Positions 16,122 to 26,240 of a stretch of 64,000 nt of DNA are shown here, one piece after another. The notes below the pieces were generated by a model, which was given only the letters and a program-made list of their open reading frames with translations, had not been told where the DNA came from and searched no databases. Location: positions 18,475 through 82,474 of the forward strand of contig JAGVMA010000050.1 of NCBI GenBank assembly GCA_020054095.1. Direction: 5' to 3'. Within the stretch, counting starts at the first letter, position 1. Each line of letters opens with the position of its first letter. Source of the DNA: Bacteroidia bacterium. Lineage in GTDB: Bacteria > Bacteroidota > Bacteroidia > JADZBD01. A program made the position numbers and the translations under genes.

Positions 16122-17803
16122 AATCGAGAAGGAATAAGCGCAGAGATATAATGAATATGACATTAGTCATTGCCATCATCTTGTTGCTAAATTTTATTTC
16201 CTCTTTTATTTTCACTCGCTTTGACTTAACTACCGAAAAAAAATATTCGCTAAACGAAAAAACAAAGGAATTGCTTCAAAGTTTAGATGATGTGGTTTTT
16301 TTCAAAGTTTATTTAGAAGGAGAATTTCCGCCTGAATTTGACAAGCTGCGAAATGCAACAAAAGAAATGCTCGATGAATTTAGAGCATATAGCAACAATA
16401 ATATCGAATATGAATTTATAAATCCATCGGAAGAGGTAGGAAAAAAAGAACAAAACACGGTTTACAAGCAGTTATATGAAAAAGGGTTGCAGCCTACTTT
16501 TCTCGAAATAAACGACAAGGCTGGTAATTCGCAGCAAGTTATTTTTCCAGGCGCGTTGGTAACTTATGCTAACAGCGAAATTCCAATTCAGCTTTTCCAA
16601 GATCAAATGGGGCTGCCTACTGAAGTGATCCTGAATAATTCGGTAGAGGCATTGGAATACGAATTAGCAAATGCTATTTACAAATTAAAAACGCCTTTGC
16701 GCCAGCGCATAGCTTTTATTGAAGGACATGGCGAATTAGACAGCATTCAATCAGCTGATTTCCAAAATGTGTTAAGTGAATATTATGATATAAACCGTGT
16801 GGCGATAACCGGAAAATTTAACGACTTGGAAAAGATAAAAGACTGCAAAGCAATTATAATTTCAAAACCCGATTCGTTTTTTAACGAGCAAAGTAAATTT
16901 ATTATTGACCAATACATTATGAATGGCGGAAATGTACTGTGGCTTATAGATAATATCAGCGCCAGCATGGATAGCTTACAGCAAATGCCTATGACATTCG
17001 GGCTTGGGAAAAAGCTAAACTTGGATGATATGCTTTTTAAATATGGCGTGAGAATAAACTACAATTTGGTTCAGGATTTAAAATGCGGAATGATTCCACT
17101 ACCGATAAACAACCAATACAAACTCATGCCTTGGTATTTTTTTCCACTGCCATCGCAAGGTAGTAATCACCCAATAGTAAAAAACATGAATGTGGTTCGC
17201 ACCGAATTTTGCAGCAGCATTGATACTATTGTTACCACCATTCCTATTAAGAAAACAATATTACTAAGCAGCTCAAAATACGCATCAACACAAATTGCTC
17301 CGGTGCGTATTGATTTACGAATGGCATCGGCACCACCCAATCAAAAACTTTTTAAAAACACTAACCTGCCATTAGCCGTTTTGCTCGAAGGCGATTTTGA
17401 ATCGGTTTTCAAAAACAGAATAAAACCCAAAACCGATTCGAGTAGAATTGATTTTATTGAGAATGGAAAAACCGCATCAATGATTGTGGTGGGCGATGGC
17501 GATGTGGCGAAAAGTTTTGTGAAAGGCGGCAAAGCAATGCCACTGGGCTATGATATATGGAAACAACAAACATTTGGCAACAAAAATTTTCTGCTTAATT
17601 GCGTTAACTATCTATGCGATTCAAAATCGGGGCTTATGCAGCTCCGCACACGGGAAGTTATTTTACGAATATTAGACAAGAAAAAGGTAGCCGAAGAAAA
17701 AACGAAATGGCAAATCATTAATACCGCAATACCAATAGCAATTGTAATTGCATTTGGAGTTGTGCGTTCTGTAAACAGAAAAAGAAAGTACACATCCCGC
17801 TAA
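16115..17803 (+). CDS. gldG: gliding-motility ABC transporter auxiliary protein GldG
   Basis: A 562-residue protein with one N-terminal helix (about residues 15-33), a large extracytoplasmic region and one C-terminal helix near 535-552 followed by a basic tail RKRKYTSR. The opening FTRFDLTTEKKYSLNEKTK is the hallmark of GldG / ABC_transp_aux proteins. The soluble part has an Rossmann-like DUF4350/ABC_transp_aux section (IAFIEGHGELD near 200). It overlaps gldF by 7 bases. The role is to complete the GldAFG transporter, whose substrate is still unknown. Confidence 0.92.
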   Translation: MVKSRRNKRRDIMNMTLVIAIILLLNFISSFIFTRFDLTTEKKYSLNEKTKELLQSLDDVVFFKVYLEGEFPPEFDKLRNATKEMLDEFRAYSNNNIEYEFINPSEEVGKKEQNTVYKQLYEKGLQPTFLEINDKAGNSQQVIFPGALVTYANSEIPIQLFQDQMGLPTEVILNNSVEALEYELANAIYKLKTPLRQRIAFIEGHGELDSIQSADFQNVLSEYYDINRVAITGKFNDLEKIKDCKAIIISKPDSFFNEQSKFIIDQYIMNGGNVLWLIDNISASMDSLQQMPMTFGLGKKLNLDDMLFKYGVRINYNLVQDLKCGMIPLPINNQYKLMPWYFFPLPSQGSNHPIVKNMNVVRTEFCSSIDTIVTTIPIKKTILLSSSKYASTQIAPVRIDLRMASAPPNQKLFKNTNLPLAVLLEGDFESVFKNRIKPKTDSSRIDFIENGKTASMIVVGDGDVAKSFVKGGKAMPLGYDIWKQQTFGNKNFLLNCVNYLCDSKSGLMQLRTREVILRILDKKKVAEEKTKWQIINTAIPIAIVIAFGVVRSVNRKRKYTSR

Positions 17804-17822
17804 AATATAAATACACTTACCG

Positions 17823-18860
17823 ATGAAAAACAAAAATTTAATTGCCATCACACTCGTTTTAATTTTAGGGAGCATTGCAGTATGGTTGGTTTTTAATTCA
17901 AAAAAATCTACTATTAAAAAAGAGTTGAGTGATTTTGCTGTTGTGGACACACACTTGATAGATAAAATACATTTAATAGATAAAGCCGGAAAAGAAATTA
18001 CACTCGAAAAAAATGAGGACGGAAAAACTTGGAAGCTAAACGGAAAATACACTGCACGTTTTGATGGTGTAAAACAATTGATGAACACTATTCGCCTCAT
18101 TAAAGTGCGTAACCCGGTAGGTAAACGTGCAATGGAAAACGTAATCAAACAATTGGCAACGGGTTCAACCAAATGCGAAATTTATATAAAAGGAAAATTA
18201 GCAAAAGCGTATTACATAGGTGGCGAAACTCAAGACCAAGGCGGGACTTACATGCTTTTACAGGATGTAAAAACGGGAGAAAATTCATCTGTTCCATTTG
18301 TAATGTTTATTCCAGGCTTTCAGGGTTTTGTTTCGGTATATTATTTTACGAGTGAAAAAGATTGGCGCGATCGTTCGCTTTTCCGATCAACAATTAATGA
18401 TATAAAAAGTGTGGAACTAACGTATGCAAAAAATGCTGAAGGTTCTTTTAAACTCAATGTGATTAACAACCAAACTTTTGATATTACAACCGGCACTGGC
18501 AAAAAAATAGAAAAATACGATACACTTGCCGTTAGGCAATACCTAAGTTACTACAGTAACATAAGTTTCGAGGGAATTGAAAGTCAACTGAAACAACAAT
18601 TTAAAGATTCGATACTAAATAACGGATGGGTTCACCAAATAAAACTCACGAACACGAATGGAGAAACCACCACTTTACAATCTTATTTAAAACCGCCTAA
18701 GCGTGATGAATATTTGGATGACAAGGGACAACCACTAAAAGAGGATAGAGACAGAATGTTTGCCGTTGTAAACGAAAATAAAAAAGAGATAGTGCTGATA
18801 CAATATTATTCGTTTGGCAAATTATATGTGCCTGCTACTTATTTTTTGAAAAAGAAATGA
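17823..18860 (+). CDS. DUF4340 domain-containing protein
   Basis: A 345-residue protein with a single N-terminal membrane helix (residues 6-24) and a large extracytoplasmic domain. The pattern IDKIHLIDKAGKEITLEKN followed by WKLNGKYTARFDGVKQLMN is typical of DUF4340 proteins, which often follow gldG-like ABC genes. It starts 19 bases after gldG and probably belongs to the same envelope complex. Its biochemical role is not known. Confidence 0.8.
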   Translation: MKNKNLIAITLVLILGSIAVWLVFNSKKSTIKKELSDFAVVDTHLIDKIHLIDKAGKEITLEKNEDGKTWKLNGKYTARFDGVKQLMNTIRLIKVRNPVGKRAMENVIKQLATGSTKCEIYIKGKLAKAYYIGGETQDQGGTYMLLQDVKTGENSSVPFVMFIPGFQGFVSVYYFTSEKDWRDRSLFRSTINDIKSVELTYAKNAEGSFKLNVINNQTFDITTGTGKKIEKYDTLAVRQYLSYYSNISFEGIESQLKQQFKDSILNNGWVHQIKLTNTNGETTTLQSYLKPPKRDEYLDDKGQPLKEDRDRMFAVVNENKKEIVLIQYYSFGKLYVPATYFLKKK

Positions 18861-18881
18861 TTTGGCTTTAAAAAAACTGAA

Positions 18882-20966
18882 TCAATATCCTCCACTCCAT
18901 TTTCTCAAAAACCACTCGGCAGATAAAAGCGCAAGAAGCAAAAAGAAAATGTATTTGAGATTGATTAAATCATCTAAGTTTTTATGCATGTAAGATATGG
19001 GCTTAACATCTTCTCGTGCATTAATCATTTCAGCGAGCTTGCTCATGTTGGCAGGATAGACCATTTCACCACCCGATTTTTTTGCCATCGAGAAAAGTAA
19101 TTGATGGTCGGCAGTAGTATTAGTACTTTCAATTTGCATGGCACTTACACTAAATTCACCTTTGGCAGAATAAACCTTGTTTCCAGATTTAACTTTAGCA
19201 TCATACTTATAATTACCTACAGGAAAACTTCCTGCATTTAACCTATAAGCGTTAGCCGTTTTACTAAATGTGAATGGGTAGGATTTTTTTTCATCGTTAA
19301 TAATTGTAAGTGATACTTCCGGATCGTTAATTGGCTCGTAACTCTCGTTATAAAACTCGGCATCAAACTCTATCGCATCGTCCTCGAAAAATTTATTGTT
19401 ACACTTTACCCTGAACAAACTTTTATCAATTTTAACAGATAAGTATTGCACGGTTTTAGAAATTAATTCGTCAAACAAATCGTTATTGCCATGTTCCGCA
19501 TAATCCAGTAATTTCCATTTCCAAATTCCCTCGCCTGCTATTACTGCGCATTTCTTAATAGCATCTTCATTATAAAGTAGCAAAGGATTTTGAGTAGCTA
19601 CGCTGCCTATTTTTTGATACAGCAATACATTGGCGGAATTTGCAGTACTAAAATTTCCAAATGGACTTTGCAATGGAGGACATTTGGGAATAAACGATTT
19701 TAATTTTTCATTGAGTGTGAATAGCGTAAAATTTGGCGACACCGATGCAAGTGCATCATTGGTTTGCCCGCGCGAAGCTGCACTGATGCTCAAACCCGAT
19801 TTTAAATTATTAAACTGGTTAAGCGATGTTTGGCTACCAATAATAAAAAGCACCGGCACGTTTGATTTTAGTGCATCATCAGCCACCTGCGATGCAGCAG
19901 ATGAAGAAGGCAACTGATGAAGGATAATTAAATTATAACCTGTAAATCGTTTGTTAAAATCAGACGCCAAATAAGACTCAACAATATAATTTTGGTTTTT
20001 CTCAATCGTTTCTTTAATTGCTGCCACATCCGGATGGGGAGCATTGGCAAGTATTAATATTTTTTGGCGCGAGTCGAGCACTTCAATAAAAACATCTTGT
20101 TTGTTATTAACGTAACTCACTTCGCCTTTTACATCGGTTAACGAAATTGTATAGCGCTGCAAGCCCGGCTGTTTTGCATCTAACATCACGGGCACAGTTA
20201 AAAAATAATTATCGGTGTTAATGGTTACTGCTTGTGAAAATAAATTTTGTCCGCCTTTGGCTACTGATAAAATTGTTTTTTCTGATTTCAGTTTATTAGC
20301 GTTCACTACTATTTCGAGCGGAAAACTATTGCCTAAAAATGCATAACGATTATGTGCTACTTTTTTAACAAGCAAATCGCGTTTTATTGCCGTATCGCTT
20401 AAGGCGATGGTATAAAAAGGTGCTTTAATTTTTGTTAGTGAGTAAACCGGATTGGTGCCTTTGTTATACAAACCATCGCTGGCAAATATAACTGCGCCCA
20501 CATTTCGGTTACTGAAACGAGTTTCCAGTTCATCCATCAGTGCCGACATATCAGTTTGCTTACCGCTAAAATCAATTTTTAATCCGCTTTTAACATCGCT
20601 TGAAAAAACATACGTATTAGTGTCGTATTTTTCTGATAAAGCGGTGATGAGCACAGAAACATCTTTGCGGTATTGATTTTTATAATAAGCGGAATCTTTG
20701 TTAATTAAAACTGAAGCGGAATTATCTTGCACAAAAATGATAACGGGTTTTTCTACATCGCGCGATGTGGTTTTAACTAATGGAGAAAGTAGAAAGAAGG
20801 ACAGCAGTACAACTGCAATAAATCGGAATGCTGCCATTGCATAGCGCACCCAATTTCTTATTTCGGCAAAACGTAAATCGTTTCTGTAAAGAAAAAATGA
20901 ATAGAAAGCTCCTGCCGCAAAGCAGAAAAAAAGGAAGTAAAACGGGTAATCAAAAATTAACGACAA
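18882..20966 (-). CDS. VWA-like membrane protein
   Basis: A 694-residue protein. Two N-terminal helices (about 5-25 and 38-62) are followed by a von Willebrand A-like domain starting VIIFVQDNSASVLIN, where DNSAS fits the DxSxS metal site. A middle part resembles a glutamine-amidotransferase/Ig-like region (LIILHQLPSS near 330), and there is a C-terminal helix (about 670-690). Bacteroidota proteins of this build are annotated as VWA-domain membrane proteins related to the Bat group; function is unproven. It is convergent with the gld-DUF4340 unit (21 bases between stops) and follows fabG by 25 bases on the same strand. Confidence 0.75.
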   Translation of the reverse strand: MSLIFDYPFYFLFFCFAAGAFYSFFLYRNDLRFAEIRNWVRYAMAAFRFIAVVLLSFFLLSPLVKTTSRDVEKPVIIFVQDNSASVLINKDSAYYKNQYRKDVSVLITALSEKYDTNTYVFSSDVKSGLKIDFSGKQTDMSALMDELETRFSNRNVGAVIFASDGLYNKGTNPVYSLTKIKAPFYTIALSDTAIKRDLLVKKVAHNRYAFLGNSFPLEIVVNANKLKSEKTILSVAKGGQNLFSQAVTINTDNYFLTVPVMLDAKQPGLQRYTISLTDVKGEVSYVNNKQDVFIEVLDSRQKILILANAPHPDVAAIKETIEKNQNYIVESYLASDFNKRFTGYNLIILHQLPSSSAASQVADDALKSNVPVLFIIGSQTSLNQFNNLKSGLSISAASRGQTNDALASVSPNFTLFTLNEKLKSFIPKCPPLQSPFGNFSTANSANVLLYQKIGSVATQNPLLLYNEDAIKKCAVIAGEGIWKWKLLDYAEHGNNDLFDELISKTVQYLSVKIDKSLFRVKCNNKFFEDDAIEFDAEFYNESYEPINDPEVSLTIINDEKKSYPFTFSKTANAYRLNAGSFPVGNYKYDAKVKSGNKVYSAKGEFSVSAMQIESTNTTADHQLLFSMAKKSGGEMVYPANMSKLAEMINAREDVKPISYMHKNLDDLINLKYIFFLLLALLSAEWFLRKWSGGY

Positions 20967-20991
20967 TTTTCGGAATATTACTTTTTACAAA

Positions 20992-21738
20992 TCAAGTTAG
21001 CATGCCACCACAAATATTAATGCACTGGCCGGTGATGTAAGCCGACAAATCAGAAGCAAGAAAGAGGCAAAGGTTTGCAACATCATCGCTTGAGCCGCCA
21101 CGTTTAAGCGGAATTGATTGTCGCCATTGGTCAACTACTTTTGGGTCGAGCGATGCTGTCATTTCGGTTTCAATAAAACCGGGCGCAATTGCATTGCTAC
21201 GAATATTGCGCGAACCTAATTCTAACGCAACCGATTTTGTAAAACCAATTATGCCCGCTTTAGAAGCTGCATAATTTGCCTGGCCAGCATTTCCTTTTAC
21301 GCCTACCACAGAACTTACATTAATAATACTTCCTTTTTTTGCTTTTAACATTGGGCGTTGCACAGCTTTCACCATATTAAATACCGATTTTAAATTTGCT
21401 TTTATCACCTCATCAAATTGTTCTTCGCTCATGCGCATAAGTAAACCATCGCGTGTGATGCCGGCATTGTTCACCAACACATCTATGGTACCAAAATCAG
21501 CAACAACTGCATTAATCAATTCATCGGCAGCTTTATAATCGCCCGCATCCGATCGGTATCCTTTTGCTTTTATGCCACACGTTGTTAACTCGGCTTCCAA
21601 TTCTTGTCCTTTTTCAACTGATGACAAATAAGTGAAAGCAACCGATGCGCCATGCTGAGCAAATACTTTTGCAATGCCTCTGCCAATACCGCGCGATGCA
21701 CCGGTTACAATGGCAACTTTTCCGTCTAATAATTTCAT
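20992..21738 (-). CDS. fabG: 3-oxoacyl-[acyl-carrier-protein] reductase
   Basis: A 248-residue classical short-chain dehydrogenase that reduces 3-oxoacyl-ACP with NADPH in fatty-acid elongation. The cofactor motif TGASRGIG is at 12-19, NNAG at 90-93, and the catalytic residues Asn114, Ser143, Tyr156 and Lys160 (YAASK) are all present. The C-terminus (AYITGQCINICGGMLT) fits FabG. Other SDRs cannot be fully excluded, but length and end are characteristic. It has its own candidate promoter. Confidence 0.93.
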   Translation of the reverse strand: MKLLDGKVAIVTGASRGIGRGIAKVFAQHGASVAFTYLSSVEKGQELEAELTTCGIKAKGYRSDAGDYKAADELINAVVADFGTIDVLVNNAGITRDGLLMRMSEEQFDEVIKANLKSVFNMVKAVQRPMLKAKKGSIINVSSVVGVKGNAGQANYAASKAGIIGFTKSVALELGSRNIRSNAIAPGFIETEMTASLDPKVVDQWRQSIPLKRGGSSDDVANLCLFLASDLSAYITGQCINICGGMLT

Positions 21739-21756
21739 ATAATTGATTTATAATTT

Positions 21757-21764
21757 TATTTTTG
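21757..21764 (+). promoter_or_regulatory. candidate -7 element for the outer-membrane barrel gene
   Basis: TATTTTTG matches TAnnTTTG and lies 49 bases before the ATG at 21813. A TTG 11 bases upstream is too close to be a proper -33 box. The element sits just 10 bases from the oppositely oriented fabG element, so the two transcripts would overlap at their 5' ends. Confidence 0.35.
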
Positions 21765-21774
21765 GTTACAGTTT

Positions 21775-21782
21775 CAAAGATA
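21775..21782 (-). promoter_or_regulatory. candidate -7 element for fabG
   Basis: On the minus strand TATCTTTG matches TAnnTTTG and is 37 bases upstream of the fabG ATG. A TTG lies 14 bases further upstream, slightly short of the usual spacing of 17 or more. Confidence 0.4.
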
Positions 21783-21812
21783 ACAGAAATATACCTCAAA
21801 AAAATCTGCAGC

Positions 21813-22547
21813 ATGAAATCAAAAATCATTATCACTATAAGTTTATTCGCTACACAATTAATGGCTCAAACATTTATGCAAGTGGGGGCACTTGGCTCGT
21901 TTAATTCCACTTGGTTGTTTAACAAAAATGTTTCGGATAAAGGCGATGACCAAGATTTTGCTGCCGGATGGGGGCATAATTTTGGCCTTTGCTATGGGTT
22001 TTATTTCAACGAAAATATTGGAATAGAAATAAATGGATTAATTGGCCTGAATTCGGGAGCATTTACCGGAGTGCTTGATACCAACAAAACTTACAATTCA
22101 GAAATATCATACTCAAGCATAGACATTCCACTTATGTTTAAATATGTGGGTAAATCGGGTGCGTATTTAGAAGTTGGACCACAGTTTTCGATTTTAGGCA
22201 CTTTTAACTACGGTTTTAAACAAAGTTATTATGACTTTAATACGGGCTTAAATGTAAACAACGATACAAGCTATGCTGTTACCAATTTTTTTAAAACCTC
22301 ATCAATAGCTGCTGTTCTTGGTTTTGGTATAAATATAAAATTTACTGACGCATTGCACCTACGCACAGGCCTACGCTTTAGTTACGGACTTACTGATTTA
22401 AAAGGTGTGGACGCTTTAGGTGTGCCGTTTGCAAATTTCTTTTCTTATAAAGATGGTCCGTTAAAAACCAATGCAATGGCTGGCGGAATTTTAATTGGTC
22501 TCACCTACTCCATTGGTAAAAAGAAAGAGGATAGTAAAAAAGAGTGA
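21813..22547 (+). CDS. outer-membrane beta-barrel protein (porin-like)
   Basis: A 244-residue protein with a signal peptide (MKSKIIITISLFATQLMA, then Q) and alternating strands typical of a PorT/OmpW-like barrel (YGFYFNENIGIEINGLIG, LMFKYVGKSGAYLEVGPQF, LHLRTGLRFSYGL). The ATG at 21813 is chosen over an upstream GTG at 21762 because it starts the signal peptide. The last strand (GGILIGLTYSIG) is followed by a short charged tail. Substrate unknown. It converges on the DUF1501 gene 4 bases downstream. Confidence 0.8.
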   Translation: MKSKIIITISLFATQLMAQTFMQVGALGSFNSTWLFNKNVSDKGDDQDFAAGWGHNFGLCYGFYFNENIGIEINGLIGLNSGAFTGVLDTNKTYNSEISYSSIDIPLMFKYVGKSGAYLEVGPQFSILGTFNYGFKQSYYDFNTGLNVNNDTSYAVTNFFKTSSIAAVLGFGINIKFTDALHLRTGLRFSYGLTDLKGVDALGVPFANFFSYKDGPLKTNAMAGGILIGLTYSIGKKKEDSKKE

Positions 22548-22551
22548 TGTA

Positions 22552-23745
22552 CTAAACAAAGCTCATCTTGGCAAAATTCTGGAGCAGAATTTCTTTATCA
22601 CTTACGCCAAGCCAATTGTTAAGCACTGTAGCATAAACGCTCCTAAAATCTATTTTGTATTTTAAATCACCGTCATCCAAATCTGTTAAATCAGGCGCTT
22701 CGTTAATAATTCCGTTTTGCTTTAATTTATTTCCGAACAAAAACATATTTCCTGCTGTGCCATGATCGGTGCCGTTACTTGCATTTTGCTGTACACGCCT
22801 TCCAAACTCCGAAAAAACCATCACAAGTGTATCATCAAGTTTGTTGCTTTTTTGCAAATCGTTTACAAAAGCAGTAACAGCATCGGCAAATGTTTGCAGC
22901 AAATTTTGATGTTGCTGCAATTGGTTAATATGCGTATCAAAACCACCCATCGAAACATAATAAACACTTGTTTCCATTCCTGAATTAATAAAAGTGGAAA
23001 CCGTTTTTAATTGTTTACCCAAAGCAGTTTGCGGATATACGTAACTGTTGTTATATGTTTTAGATGTATTATAAATATACTCGGCACTCGAAGTGGTTTC
23101 AATCATTGTTTTATACAAATAACCGAGGTTATCTTCCGTTAACATTTTATCATCTGTAATGGAAACGAGTTTATTAAAAAAATTCTCTTTTGTGAGTTTA
23201 TAAAGTTCATCGGCATTTTTTAGCGCCATTGCTTTTTTCAGTTCGCCTTTTAGTGCCAACGAGAGCGTGTCGTCCACTTCAATTGCGTGATGCGGATTGG
23301 CACACCCGTTACAACTACTATCTAAGTATCTGCCAAGCCAGCCGGTTTGCAAATACTCGTTGCTATTGCTTGCTGTGTGCCAAATGTCCATGGAGCGAAA
23401 ATGCGACCTGTCAGGATTGGGGTAACCCACATTATTAATTATTGTCATAAAACCTTTATCATAAAGTTCCATTAGCTTTTTCATTCCAGTATTTAAACCA
23501 AGTTCTGGTGTTAATGTTATGGCCTGTTCTTTTTTTATAGCAATGCCTGCCCTGTTTTTAAAATATAAATCATTGGTGTAAGGCACAATGGTATTAAGAG
23601 CATCGTTTCCGCCCGATAGCTGAATGATGACAAGCTTTTTATTTCCGCTTAAGATGTTCTTGCTTTCAAAAGCTTTTAAAAAATTAGGCACCAGCAAGGT
23701 CCCGGATGCCAAGGCAGAATATTTTAAAAAATTTCGTCTGTTCAT
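22552..23745 (-). CDS. DUF1501 domain-containing protein
   Basis: A 397-residue sulfatase-fold protein with a Tat-like signal (MNRRNFLKYSALASGTLLVP). Characteristic pieces are LVIIQLSGGNDALNTIVPY, DRSHFRSMDIWHTAS, GGFDTHINQLQQHQNLL and FSEFGRRVQQNASNGTDHGTA. The ATG at 23745 lies two bases after the DUF1800 stop; an upstream GTG would overlap that gene. DUF1501 and DUF1800 genes are regularly paired in bacteria that make extracellular structures; their function is unproven. Confidence 0.9.
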   Translation of the reverse strand: MNRRNFLKYSALASGTLLVPNFLKAFESKNILSGNKKLVIIQLSGGNDALNTIVPYTNDLYFKNRAGIAIKKEQAITLTPELGLNTGMKKLMELYDKGFMTIINNVGYPNPDRSHFRSMDIWHTASNSNEYLQTGWLGRYLDSSCNGCANPHHAIEVDDTLSLALKGELKKAMALKNADELYKLTKENFFNKLVSITDDKMLTEDNLGYLYKTMIETTSSAEYIYNTSKTYNNSYVYPQTALGKQLKTVSTFINSGMETSVYYVSMGGFDTHINQLQQHQNLLQTFADAVTAFVNDLQKSNKLDDTLVMVFSEFGRRVQQNASNGTDHGTAGNMFLFGNKLKQNGIINEAPDLTDLDDGDLKYKIDFRSVYATVLNNWLGVSDKEILLQNFAKMSFV

Positions 23746-23747
23746 AT

Positions 23748-25133
23748 TTAGCACATTTGGTATTCAGGAATAGAAAGAATTTTCATTATCCGATCGCGCA
23801 ACTGATTATCATCAATCAGTTTTATTTTTTCATCCCTTAGTTTATGCGACAATAAGCTGCTTGCAATTTCTGCAATGCTTTTACCAGTGAATACATTTTC
23901 TATTTGCTGCCAATTAACATTGCATCCCATTTTTGAATTTACTTTTTCGCGCTGCTTCTCCATTTTCATTTCCATTATTTTCATAAATTCTTCGGGCATA
24001 TCGTCTTTCATTTCTAAATCAATTACACCGCCATTAGCAAGTAGCGATGGCAATCGCAACCTGAATATAAATGATGAGCTATCAATCCAGTTAGTTCCGC
24101 CCGGCCAGCCGGCTACGTTAGGAGGGTAAAACAAAACTTGCCCCAATGCACGCTGTATATACAATAGTACTTCTGGTTTTTGATAATTAGCTTTTAGTGT
24201 TTTTGATAGTGATACAATTAACTCAACGGGTGATTTAATGAGCGAACCAATATTGGCAGAAGCGTAAAACCAATCGCTCAAAAATATTTTTCGCATTAGT
24301 TTTTCGGTGTCGTAATTATTGGCGAAGTAAAAATCGGCAAGCTCAGCTATTATTTTGGCATCGGATTTATCGGTAACAAAGTGCTTGTAAATTTTAGTGC
24401 ATAAAAAAATCGCAGTTTCTTTTTTGCTCAAAACAATATCAATTATTTCTTCCCCATCAAAATCACCAGATTGGCCCATAAATTTTTTTGTTCCCGTGTC
24501 ATGCACATTGGCTCTGAACTCAAACTCGTATGTTTCGCGGTTAAAAGCCCATCCTGTAAAGGAGCGTGCAGCTTCTTTTATGTCCTGTTCGGTATAATTT
24601 CCTCTGCCAATTGTAAATAACTCCATAAGCTCACGTGCAAAATTTTCGTTTGGGTATTCTTTTTTATTTTGCTGATTATTTAAAAATAAAAGCATAGATG
24701 GCGATTTGCTAACTGCCATAAGCAACTGCTTAAAAGGTGCAAAAGCATATTGTCTATGTAAATTATTGAGCTCTAAAAGTGTTATAGGATTATCATCGCG
24801 GCAGGCAAAATGGTTGTGCCAAAAAAATGTCATTCGTTCGCGCAATGCTTCTTCTCCCGAAATTAGCTTTTGTAACCAATCGGTATTTAACTCACGCACT
24901 TTATCTTTCAGTTTCTTTTTTAATTCTTTTTTTTCTTGTTTTGACAGGTTTTTAAAATCTTTTTTATCGGGCAAGCCATTCACTTTTATTTTCAGTGGAG
25001 CAAACTGCTTGCTGTCGTTAAACAATTTATCAACCAAAGCTTCGCGCGACAAAGCACTGCATTTCTTTAATGTGTTATAGTCAGCGCCCAAAGCAGCTCT
25101 ATTAAGCAAATGCAATGTGTGATTAATTTCCAT
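23748..25133 (-). CDS. DUF1800 domain-containing protein
   Basis: A 461-residue protein beginning MEINHTLHLLNRAALGAD. Typical DUF1800 features are RMTFFWHNHFA, NENFARELMELFTIG, EAARSFTGWAFN, HDTGTKKFMGQ and VLFYPPNVAGWPGG. It has no evident signal peptide. The ATG at 25133 is chosen over an upstream codon at 25163 because it begins the conserved domain. It is co-oriented with and directly precedes its DUF1501 partner, which supports export as a pair. Confidence 0.9.
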   Translation of the reverse strand: MEINHTLHLLNRAALGADYNTLKKCSALSREALVDKLFNDSKQFAPLKIKVNGLPDKKDFKNLSKQEKKELKKKLKDKVRELNTDWLQKLISGEEALRERMTFFWHNHFACRDDNPITLLELNNLHRQYAFAPFKQLLMAVSKSPSMLLFLNNQQNKKEYPNENFARELMELFTIGRGNYTEQDIKEAARSFTGWAFNRETYEFEFRANVHDTGTKKFMGQSGDFDGEEIIDIVLSKKETAIFLCTKIYKHFVTDKSDAKIIAELADFYFANNYDTEKLMRKIFLSDWFYASANIGSLIKSPVELIVSLSKTLKANYQKPEVLLYIQRALGQVLFYPPNVAGWPGGTNWIDSSSFIFRLRLPSLLANGGVIDLEMKDDMPEEFMKIMEMKMEKQREKVNSKMGCNVNWQQIENVFTGKSIAEIASSLLSHKLRDEKIKLIDDNQLRDRIMKILSIPEYQMC

Positions 25134-25268
25134 ATACACGTTTCGACTCAAAAATCGTCCCAAGGTTTAAAACAAAAAAATGTGCATCAATTTGTTAATA
25201 GTTTTTTCTGCTTACAAATAACTAATATCATTTCCGTTATACTTTTATGATGAAAATTTTATAAAAAA

Positions 25269-26240
25269 ATGAAAAAAATCGCAATCATTTCGGGTGGTTA
25301 TTCATCCGAAGCCGAAATATCTGTTAAAAGTGCCAATGTTGTAAAAAAATTCCTCGACTCGAGTATTTATACAGCATTCGTTGTGAAAATTTCCGAAACT
25401 AATTGGTCGGTTTTAATTGATGGAAATGAAGTAGCGATTGATAAGAATGATTTCTCGTATATACAAAACGGCACGAAACATTTTTTTGATGGTGTTTTTA
25501 ATGCCATACATGGCAGCCCGGGAGAAAATGGTTTAATGCCATCGTATTTCGAGATGCTTAACTTGCCCTACACAGGGCCGAAACCTTTACAAGCATCCAT
25601 TACATTTAATAAATGGGCTTGTAATACTTTTCTGCAACAAGCAAAAATAAACTGTGCAAAATCATTCATCGCACGAAAAGGCATAAATTACAATTATGCA
25701 GAAATAATAAAAAACGTGGGGCTTCCGTGTTTTGTTAAACCCAATAATGGCGGTTCGAGTTTTGGAGTTACTAAAGTGAAACAAACCGCTGAGCTTGAAA
25801 GCGCAATTGAAAAAGCATTGGAACACGATAACGAAGCTTTAATTGAATCGTTTTTAGCAGGCAGAGAAGTTACTTGCGGAGTGTATAAATACAAGGGCGA
25901 AATATTGGCATTACCGATAACTGAAATTTTAAGTAAAAATGAATTTTTCGATTATAACGCAAAATACAAAGGCGATTCGGAAGAAATTACTCCTGCGCAA
26001 ATAAAACCGGAAATAACTAACGAAATTCAGAAAATTGTGGTGGATGTATTTGCGTTTTTAGGGCTCACCAGTTTTGCTCGTATTGATTTTATAATTGTAA
26101 ACGATAAACCCGTTATGCTTGAAGTGAACACTGTTCCCGGTTTATCCGAACAAAGTATTATTCCGCAGCAAGTGAGGGCAGCCGGCATGGATTTAACTCA
26201 GTTTTTTGGGATGATGATGGAGGAATCTTTTCATAAATAA
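25269..26240 (+). CDS. ddl: D-alanine--D-alanine ligase
   Basis: A 323-residue ATP-grasp ligase that makes D-Ala-D-Ala for peptidoglycan. The N-terminal motif GGYSSEAEISVKSA (9-22) and GSPGENG near 82 bind the first D-Ala, and the ATP-grasp core includes FVKPNNGGSSFGV, EVTCGVYKY and FDYNAKYKGDSEE. The C-terminal metal site is LEVNTVPGLSEQS. The length is normal. It stands alone, with a DUF1800 gene divergent upstream. Confidence 0.94.
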   Translation: MKKIAIISGGYSSEAEISVKSANVVKKFLDSSIYTAFVVKISETNWSVLIDGNEVAIDKNDFSYIQNGTKHFFDGVFNAIHGSPGENGLMPSYFEMLNLPYTGPKPLQASITFNKWACNTFLQQAKINCAKSFIARKGINYNYAEIIKNVGLPCFVKPNNGGSSFGVTKVKQTAELESAIEKALEHDNEALIESFLAGREVTCGVYKYKGEILALPITEILSKNEFFDYNAKYKGDSEEITPAQIKPEITNEIQKIVVDVFAFLGLTSFARIDFIIVNDKPVMLEVNTVPGLSEQSIIPQQVRAAGMDLTQFFGMMMEESFHK

